In this document: piece by piece, positions 35,434 to 44,382 of the stretch
How positions within the stretch are numbered: the stretch's first letter is position 1
Layout: every line of letters begins with the position of its first letter
Assembly: GCA_026552835.1 (NCBI GenBank)
Contig: JAPMTY010000090.1
Coordinates: forward strand, 1 to 56,702
From: Candidatus Methanoperedens sp.
GTDB lineage: Archaea > Halobacteriota > Methanosarcinia > Methanosarcinales > Methanoperedenaceae
Direction: 5' to 3'
Length of the DNA: 56,702 nucleotides
The notes under the pieces: model-generated
Told to the model about the DNA's origin: nothing
Seen by the model: the letters and a program-made list of their open reading frames with translations, nothing else
Databases searched by the model: none
Made by a program: the position numbers and the translations under genes

Positions 35434-35925
35434 ATGAATAAAAACCTTAACAGGATATCAGGAAGAGTATGGAAATTCGGCGATAATATCGATACCGATG
35501 TCATTATTCCGGGTAAATATCTTCGTACCACAGATATGAATGTATTCGCATCCCATGTCATGGAAGGGATTGACCCCGAATTCGCGAAAAAAGTAAAAAA
35601 AGGCGATATCATCGTGGCAGGAAAAAACTTCGGATGCGGCTCATCCCGCGAGCAGGCACCCCTTGCTTTAAAACATGCAGGCATAGCATGTATCGTGGCA
35701 GAATCATTTGCCAGGATATTTTTCAGGAACGCCATTAATGTCGGCCTACCCATCATCGAAGCAAAAATTGACTGCAATGAAGGAGATATCATCGAAATCG
35801 ACCTCGGGAATGGAATTGTGAAACATAAAGATAAGACATTTTCAGCAACAAAGCTTCCGGATTTCCTTCGTGAGATACTCGCAGACGGCGGGCTTGTGGA
35901 ACACCGCAAAAAGGTGAGTTCGTGA
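35434..35925 (+). CDS. hacB: Homoaconitase / isopropylmalate isomerase small subunit
   Basis: This is the swivel-domain subunit of an aconitase-type hydro-lyase, 163 residues as usual for archaeal LeuD/Hac[21 protein letters not shown] and the phosphate/carboxylate loop [12 protein letters not shown] are family signatures. The substrate-specificity loop reads YLRT (residues 29-32). This is the form reported for homoaconitase of methanogens, whereas isopropylmalate isomerase has a hydrophobic version, so I favour homoaconitase in coenzyme B synthesis. The AksF-like gene 1 kb downstream supports this. The large subunit is not in the window. Its stop overlaps the GTG start of the next gene. Confidence 0.85.
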   Translation: MNKNLNRISGRVWKFGDNIDTDVIIPGKYLRTTDMNVFASHVMEGIDPEFAKKVKKGDIIVAGKNFGCGSSREQAPLALKHAGIACIVAESFARIFFRNAINVGLPIIEAKIDCNEGDIIEIDLGNGIVKHKDKTFSATKLPDFLREILADGGLVEHRKKVSS

Positions 35926-36797
35926 TATTCCCTCCTGATTATAAAAGCGTGGGAGTAACAAGAAGCGACCCCTGCGGACGCCTTGGCTGCCCGATATATT
36001 TTACCACAGAATACCTGATAGCAGACCTGCCTTCCGGCTTTTCAATCTACAAAGTAAAAAGCGATGGCGTTGGGCTTATGAAAAAACTTGTCTCACTTGA
36101 ACTGATTGCAAACAAAAACCAGATAAAAAAATTCGGGGAAAAACTTGATTCCCATGACAGGACGCGTCTCATCGAATCTGCAATCCTGCTTGCCCGGGGG
36201 AAGGTGAACACTGTTATTTTTGAAGGTATGGATAGGCACATCACTTTTGTGCAGGACCCAAGCCTCCATGAGGTTATGGAGATTGAGATTATCGATATTG
36301 CGCCGCCGGAACCGCCGTGGCTTTCTTTCGCAGTAGAGCGGCTTGCCAAAAGCGGGATACTGGGTGAGTTGAATATCAGGTTCACTACAAAACTCATAGA
36401 CCTTCGCAAGTTTGAAGGGGATAAAATGGTTTTCCCATGCCATGCTTCAGAACTTAAAGGAAAATACCTTGATACCGATACCGAAATTGAGAATGATTCC
36501 ACACTTGTCGGATGCGATATCTCAAAACAGATATTTGAGCTGCGGTTCCCGAATCTCACATACAAACATATCAATATGTGTCCCCTTAAAGCAGAGCTTT
36601 ACATGCCCACAAAACCGTTTATCACGCGATGCTGCCAGAGCAAGAAATCAGGAATGGTGAACATAAACGGCATTGACGGCGCAGTGGTGCACTGGGGCGC
36701 ATCGGAGTACGATATCGTGGACGCAATAAGGATGCTGGTAAAGGTTATAAATGGGAATCGCATAGATAATAATCAAAAGACTGAGAAAGGAGGATAA
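35922..36797 (+). CDS. Conserved protein of unknown function, translationally coupled to hacB
   Basis: I cannot name this family. It is a 291-residue soluble protein without signal peptide or membrane segment. The GTG start (35922) overlaps the hacB stop in a GTGA arrangement, which implies translational coupling. Cysteines occur in conserved-looking settings: [12 protein letters not shown] at the N-terminus, [12 protein letters not shown] and VGCDISKQ in the middle, and [15 protein letters not shown] plus [12 protein letters not shown] near the C-terminus. This suggests metal or iron-sulphur binding, or redox thiols. The segment [20 protein letters not shown] ends the protein. Position between hacB and aksF suggests a role in 2-oxoacid chain elongation for coenzyme B or a related methane-pathway cofactor; that is inference only. 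Confidence 0.75.
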   Translation: MIFPPDYKSVGVTRSDPCGRLGCPIYFTTEYLIADLPSGFSIYKVKSDGVGLMKKLVSLELIANKNQIKKFGEKLDSHDRTRLIESAILLARGKVNTVIFEGMDRHITFVQDPSLHEVMEIEIIDIAPPEPPWLSFAVERLAKSGILGELNIRFTTKLIDLRKFEGDKMVFPCHASELKGKYLDTDTEIENDSTLVGCDISKQIFELRFPNLTYKHINMCPLKAELYMPTKPFITRCCQSKKSGMVNINGIDGAVVHWGASEYDIVDAIRMLVKVINGNRIDNNQKTEKGG

Positions 36798-36804
36798 TGA
36801 AAAA

Positions 36805-36960
36805 ATGAGAAAACAAGGGATAGTTTTTGGAGACGGTTTATCATTCTATCTGGTTGCAGCTATAGTAATAGCAATCTTAGTTGTACTTTTTATAATAATT
36901 CCGAAATTCACACATTCGATGGATACCGTGGTCAGTAAAATAACCATGCCAATACCCTGA
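36805..36960 (+). CDS. 51-aa single-pass membrane protein
   Basis: It starts MRKQGIVFGDGLSFYLVAAI, with a hydrophobic segment (residues about 12-34, rich in Ile/Val/Leu) and a short polar tail ending ITMPIP. AAAGGAGG at 36787-36793 provides a ribosome-binding site, although the first ATG after it (36797) yields only a three-residue ORF, so the spacing to 36805 is long (11 bases). It lies eight bases after the unknown gene and 18 before aksF, within a tight gene string. The function is unknown. Confidence 0.5.
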   Translation: MRKQGIVFGDGLSFYLVAAIVIAILVVLFIIIPKFTHSMDTVVSKITMPIP

Positions 36961-36978
36961 AAATCGGAACATCGATCA

Positions 36979-37968
36979 ATGAAAATCGCAATCGTTCCCG
37001 GGGACGGCATTGGCAGGGAGGTTATCCCGGCATCTCTTACCGTACTCGATGCCTTCGGGCTCGATATCGAAAAAGTCCCTCTTGATATTGGTTATGGCAA
37101 GTGGGAACGCACCGGGAGTGCAATTACGGATGGGGATATTGAAACCATCAAGGAATGTGATTGCGTGCTTTTCGGGGCAATCACAACGCCGCCAGACCCG
37201 AATTATAAAAGTGTGCTTGTGCGCCTCAGGAAAGAACTTGATTTATATGCCAATATACGGCCATTTGCGCCCCTGAAAACTGTCAAATTGCCCTGCGCCG
37301 GGAAATTCGATTTTGTAATTGTAAGGGAAAATACCGAAGGTATGTACTCCGGGGTCGAGGAACTGCATGAAGACGCGGCGTATACCACACGGGTTATTAC
37401 CAGAAAGGGCTGCGAGAGAATAGCAATGCGCGCTTGCTCTCTGGCAAAAGAAAGAAAACAGTCGATTACTATAGTTCATAAGGCAAATGTATTGAAATCG
37501 GATTCTTTTTTCCGCGACATCGCAATTGCTGTTGCAAAGAAAAACGGGATATCTTATAATGAAATGCTGGTTGATGCAATGGCGTATGATTTGATAATGC
37601 GCCCGCAAAAATATGATGTTATAGTTACAACGAACCTTTTTGGCGATATCCTGAGCGACGAGGCAGCAGCCATATCAGGCGGGCTTGGCCTTTGCCCGAG
37701 CGCCAATATCGGCGACCGCTACGCGCTTTTTGAACCAATACACGGAAGCGCCCCGGATATTGCAGGGAAAGGCATTGCCAATCCGATTGCAGCCATCCTG
37801 AGCGTCAGGATGATGCTTGAATGGATGGGAAGAGCTAAGGAAGCAGAGTCAATAAGCCGGGCTGTGGACGATGTCCTTCAGCAGGGAATAATAACACCTG
37901 ACCTCGGGGGTTCTTGTTCAACCGCTGATGTATCGAACGCCATAGCGGAATCGGCTGGAGACTTATAG
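36979..37968 (+). CDS. aksF: Homoisocitrate / isopropylmalate dehydrogenase family (AksF-like)
   Basis: This NAD(P)-dependent beta-decarboxylating dehydrogenase has 329 residues. Motifs are VPGDGIGREVIPA at the N-terminus, LRKELDLYANIRPF (substrate arginines), VRENTEGMYSGVEE, the metal site TTNLFGDILSDEAA and EPIHGSAPDIAGKG for the cofactor. The phrase FGAITTPPDPNYKS corresponds to the form found in AksF of methanogens rather than LeuB (FGAAG...), so homoisocitrate dehydrogenase of coenzyme B synthesis is more likely, with leucine synthesis as the alternative. It sits in the same gene string as hacB, consistent with sequential steps in 2-oxosuberate formation. Confidence 0.82.
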   Translation: MKIAIVPGDGIGREVIPASLTVLDAFGLDIEKVPLDIGYGKWERTGSAITDGDIETIKECDCVLFGAITTPPDPNYKSVLVRLRKELDLYANIRPFAPLKTVKLPCAGKFDFVIVRENTEGMYSGVEELHEDAAYTTRVITRKGCERIAMRACSLAKERKQSITIVHKANVLKSDSFFRDIAIAVAKKNGISYNEMLVDAMAYDLIMRPQKYDVIVTTNLFGDILSDEAAAISGGLGLCPSANIGDRYALFEPIHGSAPDIAGKGIANPIAAILSVRMMLEWMGRAKEAESISRAVDDVLQQGIITPDLGGSCSTADVSNAIAESAGDL

Positions 37969-38082
37969 GAAAGCAATAATAATGAAAATGATGCCTTTGT
38001 CTGGAGGCGTGAACTTCGTTGCAAACCACGTAAACTATAAATGTACATTCTTCATAAATGGTTTGATAAATACTGCAAAGTG

Positions 38083-38184
38083 ATGAACCCAAGACTAGCA
38101 TCTATGAACAAAAAACGGAAAAACTTACCCGTGGTATCAATCGAACGCCCGTATCTGTGGAATCCACTGGAGGATACGGGGTGA
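38083..38184 (+). CDS. 33-aa upstream ORF overlapping the histidine-kinase start
   Basis: It encodes MNPRLASMNKKRKNLPVVSI followed by ERPYLWNPLEDTG. Its TGA (38182-38184) overlaps the GTG start of the kinase. The peptide looks like a natural kinase N-terminus, so this may be either a coupled leader ORF or the original N-terminus separated by a one-base shift. An A-rich tract (38105-38121) lies within it. Confidence 0.3.
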   Translation: MNPRLASMNKKRKNLPVVSIERPYLWNPLEDTG

Positions 38185-41100
38185 TCGGCGATAAAAGCGT
38201 AAAACCATGGTTTGCAGGTTTTGGAGAATTAATAGGGTTAAGCATAGGACTTGCAGCAATTGCCTGGGTTCTGGATTCAATTTTAGATTCTGTTATATTC
38301 CATGACGGGACTGTTCTTGGGCAGATATTATTCCCAACTGTCAATGAAATCGTGGTCAGGGTTTTATTTGGGTTCGTAATAATCGTGTTCGGTACCTACA
38401 CCCAACTGAACATGAGCCGGCGCAGGCGTGTAGAGAAGACTCTGCTGCAATCCGAGGAAAAATACCGGATGCTTGTTGAGAATATCCAGGAAGGCGTATT
38501 TATTATCCAGGATGCTAAATTTCAATTTGTCAATGAAGCATTTGCAAGAACGGCTGGCTACGAGGTGGGAGAACTTATTGGAAGGGATTTCAAGGATTTA
38601 GTTGCGCCTGAGGACCTGGAAATGGTAGCAGACCGCTATTCTCGAAGGCAGGCGGGAGAAAATATCCCTGATGAATACGAATTCCATGTTCTGTGCAAGG
38701 ACGGGACAAGAATCGTTGTCAATATGAATGTGGGGCTTGTAACTTATAGAAACAAAGTGGCAAGTATGGGGATTCTGAAAGATATCACTGAACAAAAGCG
38801 AGCGGAGAAGGCGCTTGAAGAAGCTGTAGTAAAGGCGGTGGAGGAAAAAAATAAATCAAATGCGATCATTGCAGCCCTGGGTGATGGTATTATCATTCAG
38901 GATACTGATTACAAAATAGTATATCAAAACCAGGTTCAGAACGATTTATTCGGGAACCGTGTTGGGGAGTACTGTTACAAAGCTTATGAAGGCAGGGATA
39001 CTATCTGTGAGTGGTGTCCTGTGGAAATAACTTTCAGGGATGGAAAGATTCACAGAACAGATAGAGAGGTTAATACTGAGAATGGGACATTGTATTACGA
39101 ACTCACCTCATCACCTTTAAGAGATTCTACTGGCAAAATCATAGCAGGAATCAAAGTTGTCAGGAATATCACTGAACGCAAGCGTGCGGAAGAGAAGTTG
39201 CGTGAAGGAGAACAGTTCCTTGCAAGCATTTTTGAAAGCATACAGGACGGCATCGGCATCATCGACAAAGACATGAACGTTCTCCGTGTCAATAAAACAA
39301 CTGAAAGATGGTATCCTCATACCTCGCAGTTCATAGGCAGGAAATGCTACGAAGTCTATCACGGCAGAAAAGAGCGATGTGAAGCCTGCCCCGCCTGGCG
39401 AACACTTAAAACAGGCAAATCCGCTCACGATGTTGTTCCCAAACATGGACCCGGGGGAAAGGAAGTTGGCTGGGCGGAAATTTACAGTTTCCCATTTTTC
39501 GATACAACAACAGGGCAGATGAAAGGGGCAATCGAATATGTACGCGATATCACCGAACGCAGGCGTGTGGAAGAGGAATTGAGACAGTCTGAAGAAAAAT
39601 ACCGCCTGTTAGTAGAAAATATTCAGGAAGGCGTTTTTATCATACAGGATTTCAGGCTCCAATACGGCAATAAAACGCTTGCCGGTTTGATTGGCTACAC
39701 CCTGGAAGAAGTCATAGGCAGGGATTTCCGGGAATTTATTGCACCCGAGGACCTGGGACTTGTAATAGATCACTATCGCCGGAGGCTGGCAGGGGAAAAT
39801 GTCTCTCATGAATATGAATTCAATGTTCTGTGCAAGGATGGAACAAAAATCATTGTTAATATGAACGTGGGGCTTGTAACTTATCATGGCAGGGTAGCAA
39901 GTATGGGGATTTTGAAAGATGTCACAGAACGAAAAAAGATTGAGAAGGAAAAGGACAAGCTCCTGAAAGCTATTGAGAACAGTACCGACGGAATCACGAT
40001 TGCAGATGAAAAAGACCGTTATATCTACGTAAATGCGGCATACGCTAAGACTTTTGGCTACGCCCGGGAGGAGCTTGTTGGAAAGACCTGGCGGAAAATC
40101 ACGCCTCCTCTGCTGATAGCACCAACTGAAAAGGGATTGTCCGGCACCATGCACAACAGGGATGTCGGCGTATTCAATGGAGAGGGTCCAGGGCTTCGGA
40201 AAGACGGCTCTGAAATCCCCACTGAAGTCAGGGGCACAGCTCTCTGGGACGAGAATGGCAATTATCTGGGACATATTTGCATCGTAAGAGATATCACAGA
40301 GCGCAAAAATGTAGAAGAGAAGTTAAAGCTTTTATCGGAAGCTGTGGATGAAGCCCTGGATGGAGTTATAATAACAGACCTGAATGGTTTCAATCTCTAT
40401 TCGAACAGGGCGGTAGAAAATATCTACGGGTTTTCCAGTGATGAATTAAAGGGAAAGCCTGTCAGCGAACTGAATGCCGACCCTGGATTTACGGGGAGGG
40501 TGATACTTCAGGATATAATAACGAAAGGAAGATGGGCCGGGGAATTCATGGCAAAGAAAAAGAACGGCCAGGAATTTCCTGTTTGGCTAACTGCATCCAT
40601 TGTCAAAGATGACAAAGACAAACCGATAGCAATGGTTGGTGTCATCAAGGATATCACCGAACGCAAGCATATAGAAGAGGTTTTGCTCGAAAAAGAGGAA
40701 CGGTACCGCAGTCTCTTTGAAGATTCTCCGATTTCTCTATGGGAAGAAGATAGTTCCGGCATTAAAAAATACATTGATGCTCTTAAAAGTAAAGGGATTG
40801 AAAATCTGAGAACATATTTTGACAGGCATCCGAAAGAAGTTGCCCTGTGTGCAAGTATGATGAAGGTGCTTGATGTAAATAAAGCTTCAATAAATTTGTT
40901 TAAGGCAAAAGGTAAAAGCGACCTCATAGACGGTTTAGAAAATATCTTCACAGAAAGGTCATACGAAACATTTAAAGATGAACTTATTGCGATAGCTGAA
41001 GGTAAAACCCAATTTGAAAGCGAAGATATTGTTAAAACATTAACCGGCGATAAGATTCATATAAGCATGAGATGGGTTTTAACTCCCGGCAATGAAGAAA

Positions 41101-41858
41101 CATATTCAAAAAGATTGGTCTCTATCGTAGATATCACGGAACGCAAGCGTGCAGAAGAAGAAATAAAGAAATATACAAGAGAGCTTGAGGAATCCAATCG
41201 CATGAAAGAACTTTTCGCAGATATCATGCATCATGACCTTATGAATCCACTGACTACCGCTAACGGCTTCATTGAACTTCTCAAGGAAAATGAGACATCA
41301 TCCCGCAAGATAGCATACCTTGAGACCGTTGAAAGAAGTCTTGTAAAGGGAGTGGAACTCATAGACAGCGCCATGAAATATTCAAACTATGAGAGTTTGA
41401 AAAGCATTGAACTGGAAGAATTGGACTTAAAAAAGATTATCGAGGAGGTCATTAGAGATCTCACACCGCCTGCGGATAATGCGGGAATGGAAATTGAGAA
41501 TCGCATAACTTTGAACACGCCTGTGAGAGCCAATAAAATAATCGAAGAGGTCTTTTCAAACATCATATCCAATGCCATAAAATACGCATCATCCGGCAAG
41601 AGAATAATTATAGAAAGCGAGAATAAGGGAGAAAGCCTGCAGGTCAGGGTAATAGATTTCGGGGAAGGTATAAAGGAAAGTGATAAGACCATGATTTTTG
41701 AACGATTCAGGAGGGGAGGAAAAACTGGCGTTAAGGGTTCAGGTCTCGGGCTTGCAATTGCGGGAAAGATTATGGAATTGCACAACGGCAGGATATGGGT
41801 TGAAGATAATCCCGAAGGCGGAGCAGTTTTTATTGTGGAGATTCCAAGGAATCTATAG
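38181..41858 (+). CDS. Membrane-associated sensor histidine kinase with seven PAS domains
   Basis: This is a signal-transducing kinase of about 1225 residues. GTG 38181 is chosen because GGAGG at 38169-38173 gives a good site; GTG 38157 is also in frame. Two N-terminal membrane segments (GLSIGLAAIAWVLDSI and VVRVLFGFVIIVFGTY) are followed by seven PAS/PAC units, each ending in a DITERK-type linker. PAS 1 and PAS 4 are recent duplicates (LVENIQEGVFIIQD). PAS 2 and PAS 3 carry CY...C-x2-CP cysteine patterns (CEWCP, CEACP). The phospho-accepting His lies in IMHHDLMNPL (near residue 1017), and the ATPase domain has NIISNAIKYA, DFGEGI and GSGLGLAIAGKI. No response regulator is adjacent. Such orphan multi-PAS kinases are common in Methanosarcinales. 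Confidence 0.88.
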   Translation: MIGDKSVKPWFAGFGELIGLSIGLAAIAWVLDSILDSVIFHDGTVLGQILFPTVNEIVVRVLFGFVIIVFGTYTQLNMSRRRRVEKTLLQSEEKYRMLVENIQEGVFIIQDAKFQFVNEAFARTAGYEVGELIGRDFKDLVAPEDLEMVADRYSRRQAGENIPDEYEFHVLCKDGTRIVVNMNVGLVTYRNKVASMGILKDITEQKRAEKALEEAVVKAVEEKNKSNAIIAALGDGIIIQDTDYKIVYQNQVQNDLFGNRVGEYCYKAYEGRDTICEWCPVEITFRDGKIHRTDREVNTENGTLYYELTSSPLRDSTGKIIAGIKVVRNITERKRAEEKLREGEQFLASIFESIQDGIGIIDKDMNVLRVNKTTERWYPHTSQFIGRKCYEVYHGRKERCEACPAWRTLKTGKSAHDVVPKHGPGGKEVGWAEIYSFPFFDTTTGQMKGAIEYVRDITERRRVEEELRQSEEKYRLLVENIQEGVFIIQDFRLQYGNKTLAGLIGYTLEEVIGRDFREFIAPEDLGLVIDHYRRRLAGENVSHEYEFNVLCKDGTKIIVNMNVGLVTYHGRVASMGILKDVTERKKIEKEKDKLLKAIENSTDGITIADEKDRYIYVNAAYAKTFGYAREELVGKTWRKITPPLLIAPTEKGLSGTMHNRDVGVFNGEGPGLRKDGSEIPTEVRGTALWDENGNYLGHICIVRDITERKNVEEKLKLLSEAVDEALDGVIITDLNGFNLYSNRAVENIYGFSSDELKGKPVSELNADPGFTGRVILQDIITKGRWAGEFMAKKKNGQEFPVWLTASIVKDDKDKPIAMVGVIKDITERKHIEEVLLEKEERYRSLFEDSPISLWEEDSSGIKKYIDALKSKGIENLRTYFDRHPKEVALCASMMKVLDVNKASINLFKAKGKSDLIDGLENIFTERSYETFKDELIAIAEGKTQFESEDIVKTLTGDKIHISMRWVLTPGNEETYSKRLVSIVDITERKRAEEEIKKYTRELEESNRMKELFADIMHHDLMNPLTTANGFIELLKENETSSRKIAYLETVERSLVKGVELIDSAMKYSNYESLKSIELEELDLKKIIEEVIRDLTPPADNAGMEIENRITLNTPVRANKIIEEVFSNIISNAIKYASSGKRIIIESENKGESLQVRVIDFGEGIKESDKTMIFERFRRGGKTGVKGSGLGLAIAGKIMELHNGRIWVEDNPEGGAVFIVEIPRNL

Positions 41859-41878
41859 TTGATGACCTTGTTTGGTTA

Positions 41879-42856
41879 TTAACTGATTAATTTCATTAAT
41901 GCAAACGCCAGCGTTCCGGCAAGGAGCGGGGATACGACCCATGCAACCATAATTTTTTTGACGACTTCGCCCTTCATTATATGCATTCCGCTGTTTGCGC
42001 ATCCGATGCCGATGACTCCGGCGGCCACTATCTCGCCAAGCGATACCGGAACACCGAGGATGGAAGCTATATGGACAAGCCCTGCTGATATGAATTCCAC
42101 GAAGGTGGCGCGGATTACGCAGAGTTCGGTTATATCATTCCCTACCGTGTCCAGTATCCTGCCGCCCAGGAGAAGTGCCCCAAAGCCGATAGCAAGACCG
42201 CCGAAAATCGCGCCATAGAGTGTTGAGATCTGGCCTGCGCCCACAAACGGCCCAACCGCATTGGCTGCATTGTTTGCCCCGGCGGAATATGCCACATAGC
42301 AGCCTGAAAAAGTAAGGAGCACGTTCAGGAGTTTGCGTATGCCCGCTTCCGAATCGCCGCGGTCAGCAAGCCAGATAAGTATGTCAGTGTAAAAGTATTT
42401 TCCCATGATATACGCAAGCAGCCATGCAATGATTGGCGTAATTATCCACCAGCTTACAATATACCCAAGAAGATGGATATTCAGTTTCGATGCCCCGTAG
42501 AAAAACCCGATTCCCACAACTGCGCCGACTGCGGCCTGGCTCGTGGATATGGGTATGCGCAGCACGTTTGCAAGGAAAACAGTTATGCCTGCGGCGCCGA
42601 CCGCCACAATAGCCCCTTCCATTACGATTGTCCCGGAGGGAAGAATCCCGTTCCCGAGCGTCTTAATTACTTCACCGCCGCTGAATACCGCCCCGAGAAG
42701 GGAGAAAACCCCGATTAGCAATACGGCCTGGTATTTGGTACGGACCTTTGCGCCGTAAGCCGCACCCATAGAAGCAGCCGCATTATTGCCCCCGATATTC
42801 AAACCCATGAAAAGGGCAACTGCAATTGCGGCGATTATAGTAAATGTGAGTATCAT
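41879..42856 (-). CDS. pit: Low-affinity inorganic phosphate transporter, Pit family
   Basis: This is a multi-pass membrane protein of 325 residues with about nine hydrophobic segments. The duplicated PHO4 signature is clear: NIGGNNAAASMGAAYGAKV at the N-terminus and SAGANNAANAVGPFVGAGQI in the second half. It mediates phosphate (or metal-phosphate) uptake coupled to cations. No PhoU-like DUF47 partner gene, often found next to archaeal pit, is present on either side. It is convergent with the histidine kinase. Confidence 0.9.
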   Translation of the reverse strand: MILTFTIIAAIAVALFMGLNIGGNNAAASMGAAYGAKVRTKYQAVLLIGVFSLLGAVFSGGEVIKTLGNGILPSGTIVMEGAIVAVGAAGITVFLANVLRIPISTSQAAVGAVVGIGFFYGASKLNIHLLGYIVSWWIITPIIAWLLAYIMGKYFYTDILIWLADRGDSEAGIRKLLNVLLTFSGCYVAYSAGANNAANAVGPFVGAGQISTLYGAIFGGLAIGFGALLLGGRILDTVGNDITELCVIRATFVEFISAGLVHIASILGVPVSLGEIVAAGVIGIGCANSGMHIMKGEVVKKIMVAWVVSPLLAGTLAFALMKLIS

Positions 42857-42969
42857 AATAAATATCTCAAATCGGACTGGCTATGATATAAACATAATAT
42901 AACGTAACGTTTGCGGCAATAATTGACACAATCATACGAGTGGATTGTAAAAAGTTTATTGAGAAAAAT

Positions 42970-43035
42970 CTTTGCGTACTTGGCGCCTCTGCGGTGTGCG
43001 ATTTTATTCACCGCAAAGACGCAAAGAGCGCAAAG
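42970..43035 (+). repeat. Dispersed palindromic element (TTTGCG/CGCAAA), copy A
   Basis: CTTTGCG and GCGGTG on the left pair with CACCGC and CGCAAAG on the right, giving an extended hairpin. The core CACCGCAAAGACGCAAAG also occurs at 44233, and a decayed relative near 23369. It lies in the pit/thg1 spacer. It resembles REP-type intergenic repeats; no coding capacity. Confidence 0.6.
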
Positions 43036-43067
43036 TTACTTTATGATAAACTTAAAGCCAAAACAGT

Positions 43068-43817
43068 TTACGAAATAAGCCGCGAAATGAGCTTTTGTCC
43101 TTCTTCGGTCTTGAATATGGGAGGATTCCAGTCCTGTATTATTTTTGCTCTCTGTGTTTTGACCTCGATTTTCCGAAGCGGGTCGTATCCTGTTTTATCA
43201 TGCATTTCCCTGTAAACAAGAATTCCGCATCTCTGCCATGCCGGTGTTTCAGCAAGGTTGGTGCCGTGCGTAAAAACCAGTTCGTGGAGCGAGCTTGCTT
43301 TCATGTTCTTAAGCTTCGATGCGGCTTCATTCTCGTCTAACCCTGAATTTCGAAGTGTATAAAACCCGTAAGAACTTATGTGGTTCCTCCAGGTTTCGGA
43401 TTGCCTCCATAAAAGATAGCTGTAAATATCCTCTTTTCCAAGTGGAATGATGCGTGAATCGAATGATACGGGTTTTTCAAGCTTCAGGTTGATAGTGAGC
43501 GCGGAAGAAATGAAACCCGGGATTATGGAGTCGATTTTCTCTATCCTGTTATTATATGGGATTTCCTTGAAAAATATTGAAATCTCATCTGAAAACGTGA
43601 AAGCAAACAGGGGATTAAAACCGCTTTCCCTGAAAAAAGATTCGATGGAATCCGCCATCGCATGTGCAAACCTTTCGTCGTATGGTTTTTCAAGCCCTAA
43701 AAGGTCAAGCGCGCGCCGGAACCCCCGCCCGTCAATCCTGACCGCAAAAGGAGGGAACACCTTAATTCCCGAGTAGATTTCCCTCCCCTTCATCTCCTTT
43801 TCTAAAAGGTCAATCAC
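43068..43817 (-). CDS. thg1: tRNA(His) guanylyltransferase (Thg1 family)
   Basis: It adds or repairs nucleotides at the tRNA 5' end in the 3'-5' direction; in archaea this can be templated end repair as well as tRNA-His G-1 addition. The catalytic metal motif FAVRIDGRGF includes Asp29, and FTFSDEIS includes Asp77/Glu78, matching the positions of the human enzyme's carboxylates. RQSETWRNHI is the signature helix segment. 249 residues is normal. The GTG start is three bases after the stop of the PRC-barrel gene, so the two form an operon. Confidence 0.9.
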   Translation of the reverse strand: MIDLLEKEMKGREIYSGIKVFPPFAVRIDGRGFRRALDLLGLEKPYDERFAHAMADSIESFFRESGFNPLFAFTFSDEISIFFKEIPYNNRIEKIDSIIPGFISSALTINLKLEKPVSFDSRIIPLGKEDIYSYLLWRQSETWRNHISSYGFYTLRNSGLDENEAASKLKNMKASSLHELVFTHGTNLAETPAWQRCGILVYREMHDKTGYDPLRKIEVKTQRAKIIQDWNPPIFKTEEGQKLISRLIS

Positions 43818-43820
43818 AGT

Positions 43821-44120
43821 TTACTTGCTTTCCTCTTCTTCATCAGAAATATTATAGTCTTCCGGGATTTCTTCAGGTTTCTTGAACTGGTCTTTGACGT
43901 GCCTGATAAGAACAACATCCCCGACCGCTGTTACCCACCTGTACGGAATAACTACTCCTTTGCCGGTAGATTCGAACATGTCAGGATTCAATTTTGTGAC
44001 CGCAAGACCTGTTGCCTTTTTATCATTTACTTCAAGAACTACATCATTGACTTTTCCAATGTATACCCCTTTATCAGTATAAACATTCAAACCGAATAGT
44101 GTTGAGACTTCTGCCTGCAT
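43821..44120 (-). CDS. PRC-barrel domain protein
   Basis: This is a 99-residue cytoplasmic protein in which residues about 5-75 form a PRC-barrel fold (LFGLNVYTDKGVYIGKVNDV ... VVIPYRWVTAVGDVVLI), followed by an acidic tail. Small archaeal PRC-barrel proteins include cell-division partners (CdpB type) and RNA-metabolism factors; the sequence alone does not decide. An AT-rich TATA-like stretch (44150-44161, minus strand) lies upstream. It is cotranscribed with thg1. Confidence 0.8.
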   Translation of the reverse strand: MQAEVSTLFGLNVYTDKGVYIGKVNDVVLEVNDKKATGLAVTKLNPDMFESTGKGVVIPYRWVTAVGDVVLIRHVKDQFKKPEEIPEDYNISDEEEESK

Positions 44121-44232
44121 TATATCACCTTTACCTGAATATGAATGTTATTAATATATACTTTATTGATTGAGTTCCAATACCGTTAACTTTAAAACAT
44201 TTTCGCCGCTGGTTATGAGGACATAAAATACT

Positions 44233-44297
44233 CACCGCAAAGACGCAAAGTTCGCAAAGATATTGCTATGCTTTGCGTTCTTAGCGCTCTTTGCGGT
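44233..44297 (+). repeat. Dispersed palindromic element, copy B
   Basis: CACCGCAAAGACGCAAAG and TTCGCAAAG on the left, CTTTGCG and CTCTTTGCGGT on the right, with a short AT-rich loop. It is related to copy A at 42970 and lies in the spacer between the divergent PRC-barrel and gltX genes. Confidence 0.6.
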
Positions 44298-44350
44298 TAT
44301 TTATCTTATCCACCTCATTGATTAATCCATGTTTTAACATTAATATGTTC

Positions 44351-44369
44351 ACTTCTGTTTCGCAGAAGT
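44351..44369 (+). promoter_or_regulatory. Small hairpin in the gltX leader
   Basis: ACTTCTG and CAGAAGT form a perfect 7-bp stem with a TTTCG loop, followed by TTTAATATT, 13 bases before the first gltX ATG. It could be a regulatory leader hairpin or a weak terminator. Confidence 0.35.
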
Positions 44370-44382
44370 TTAATATTACCGA

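Noticed and set aside
37982..38083. Short ORF after aksF (about 33 codons, beginning MKMMPLSGG)
   Set aside because: It has no ribosome-binding site, no recognisable pattern, and lies in a spacer with ordinary composition.
42970..44297. Insertion-sequence ends flanking thg1-PRC
   Set aside because: The palindromic elements lack a transposase and target-site duplications, and the operon between them is housekeeping-type; a dispersed REP-like repeat is simpler.
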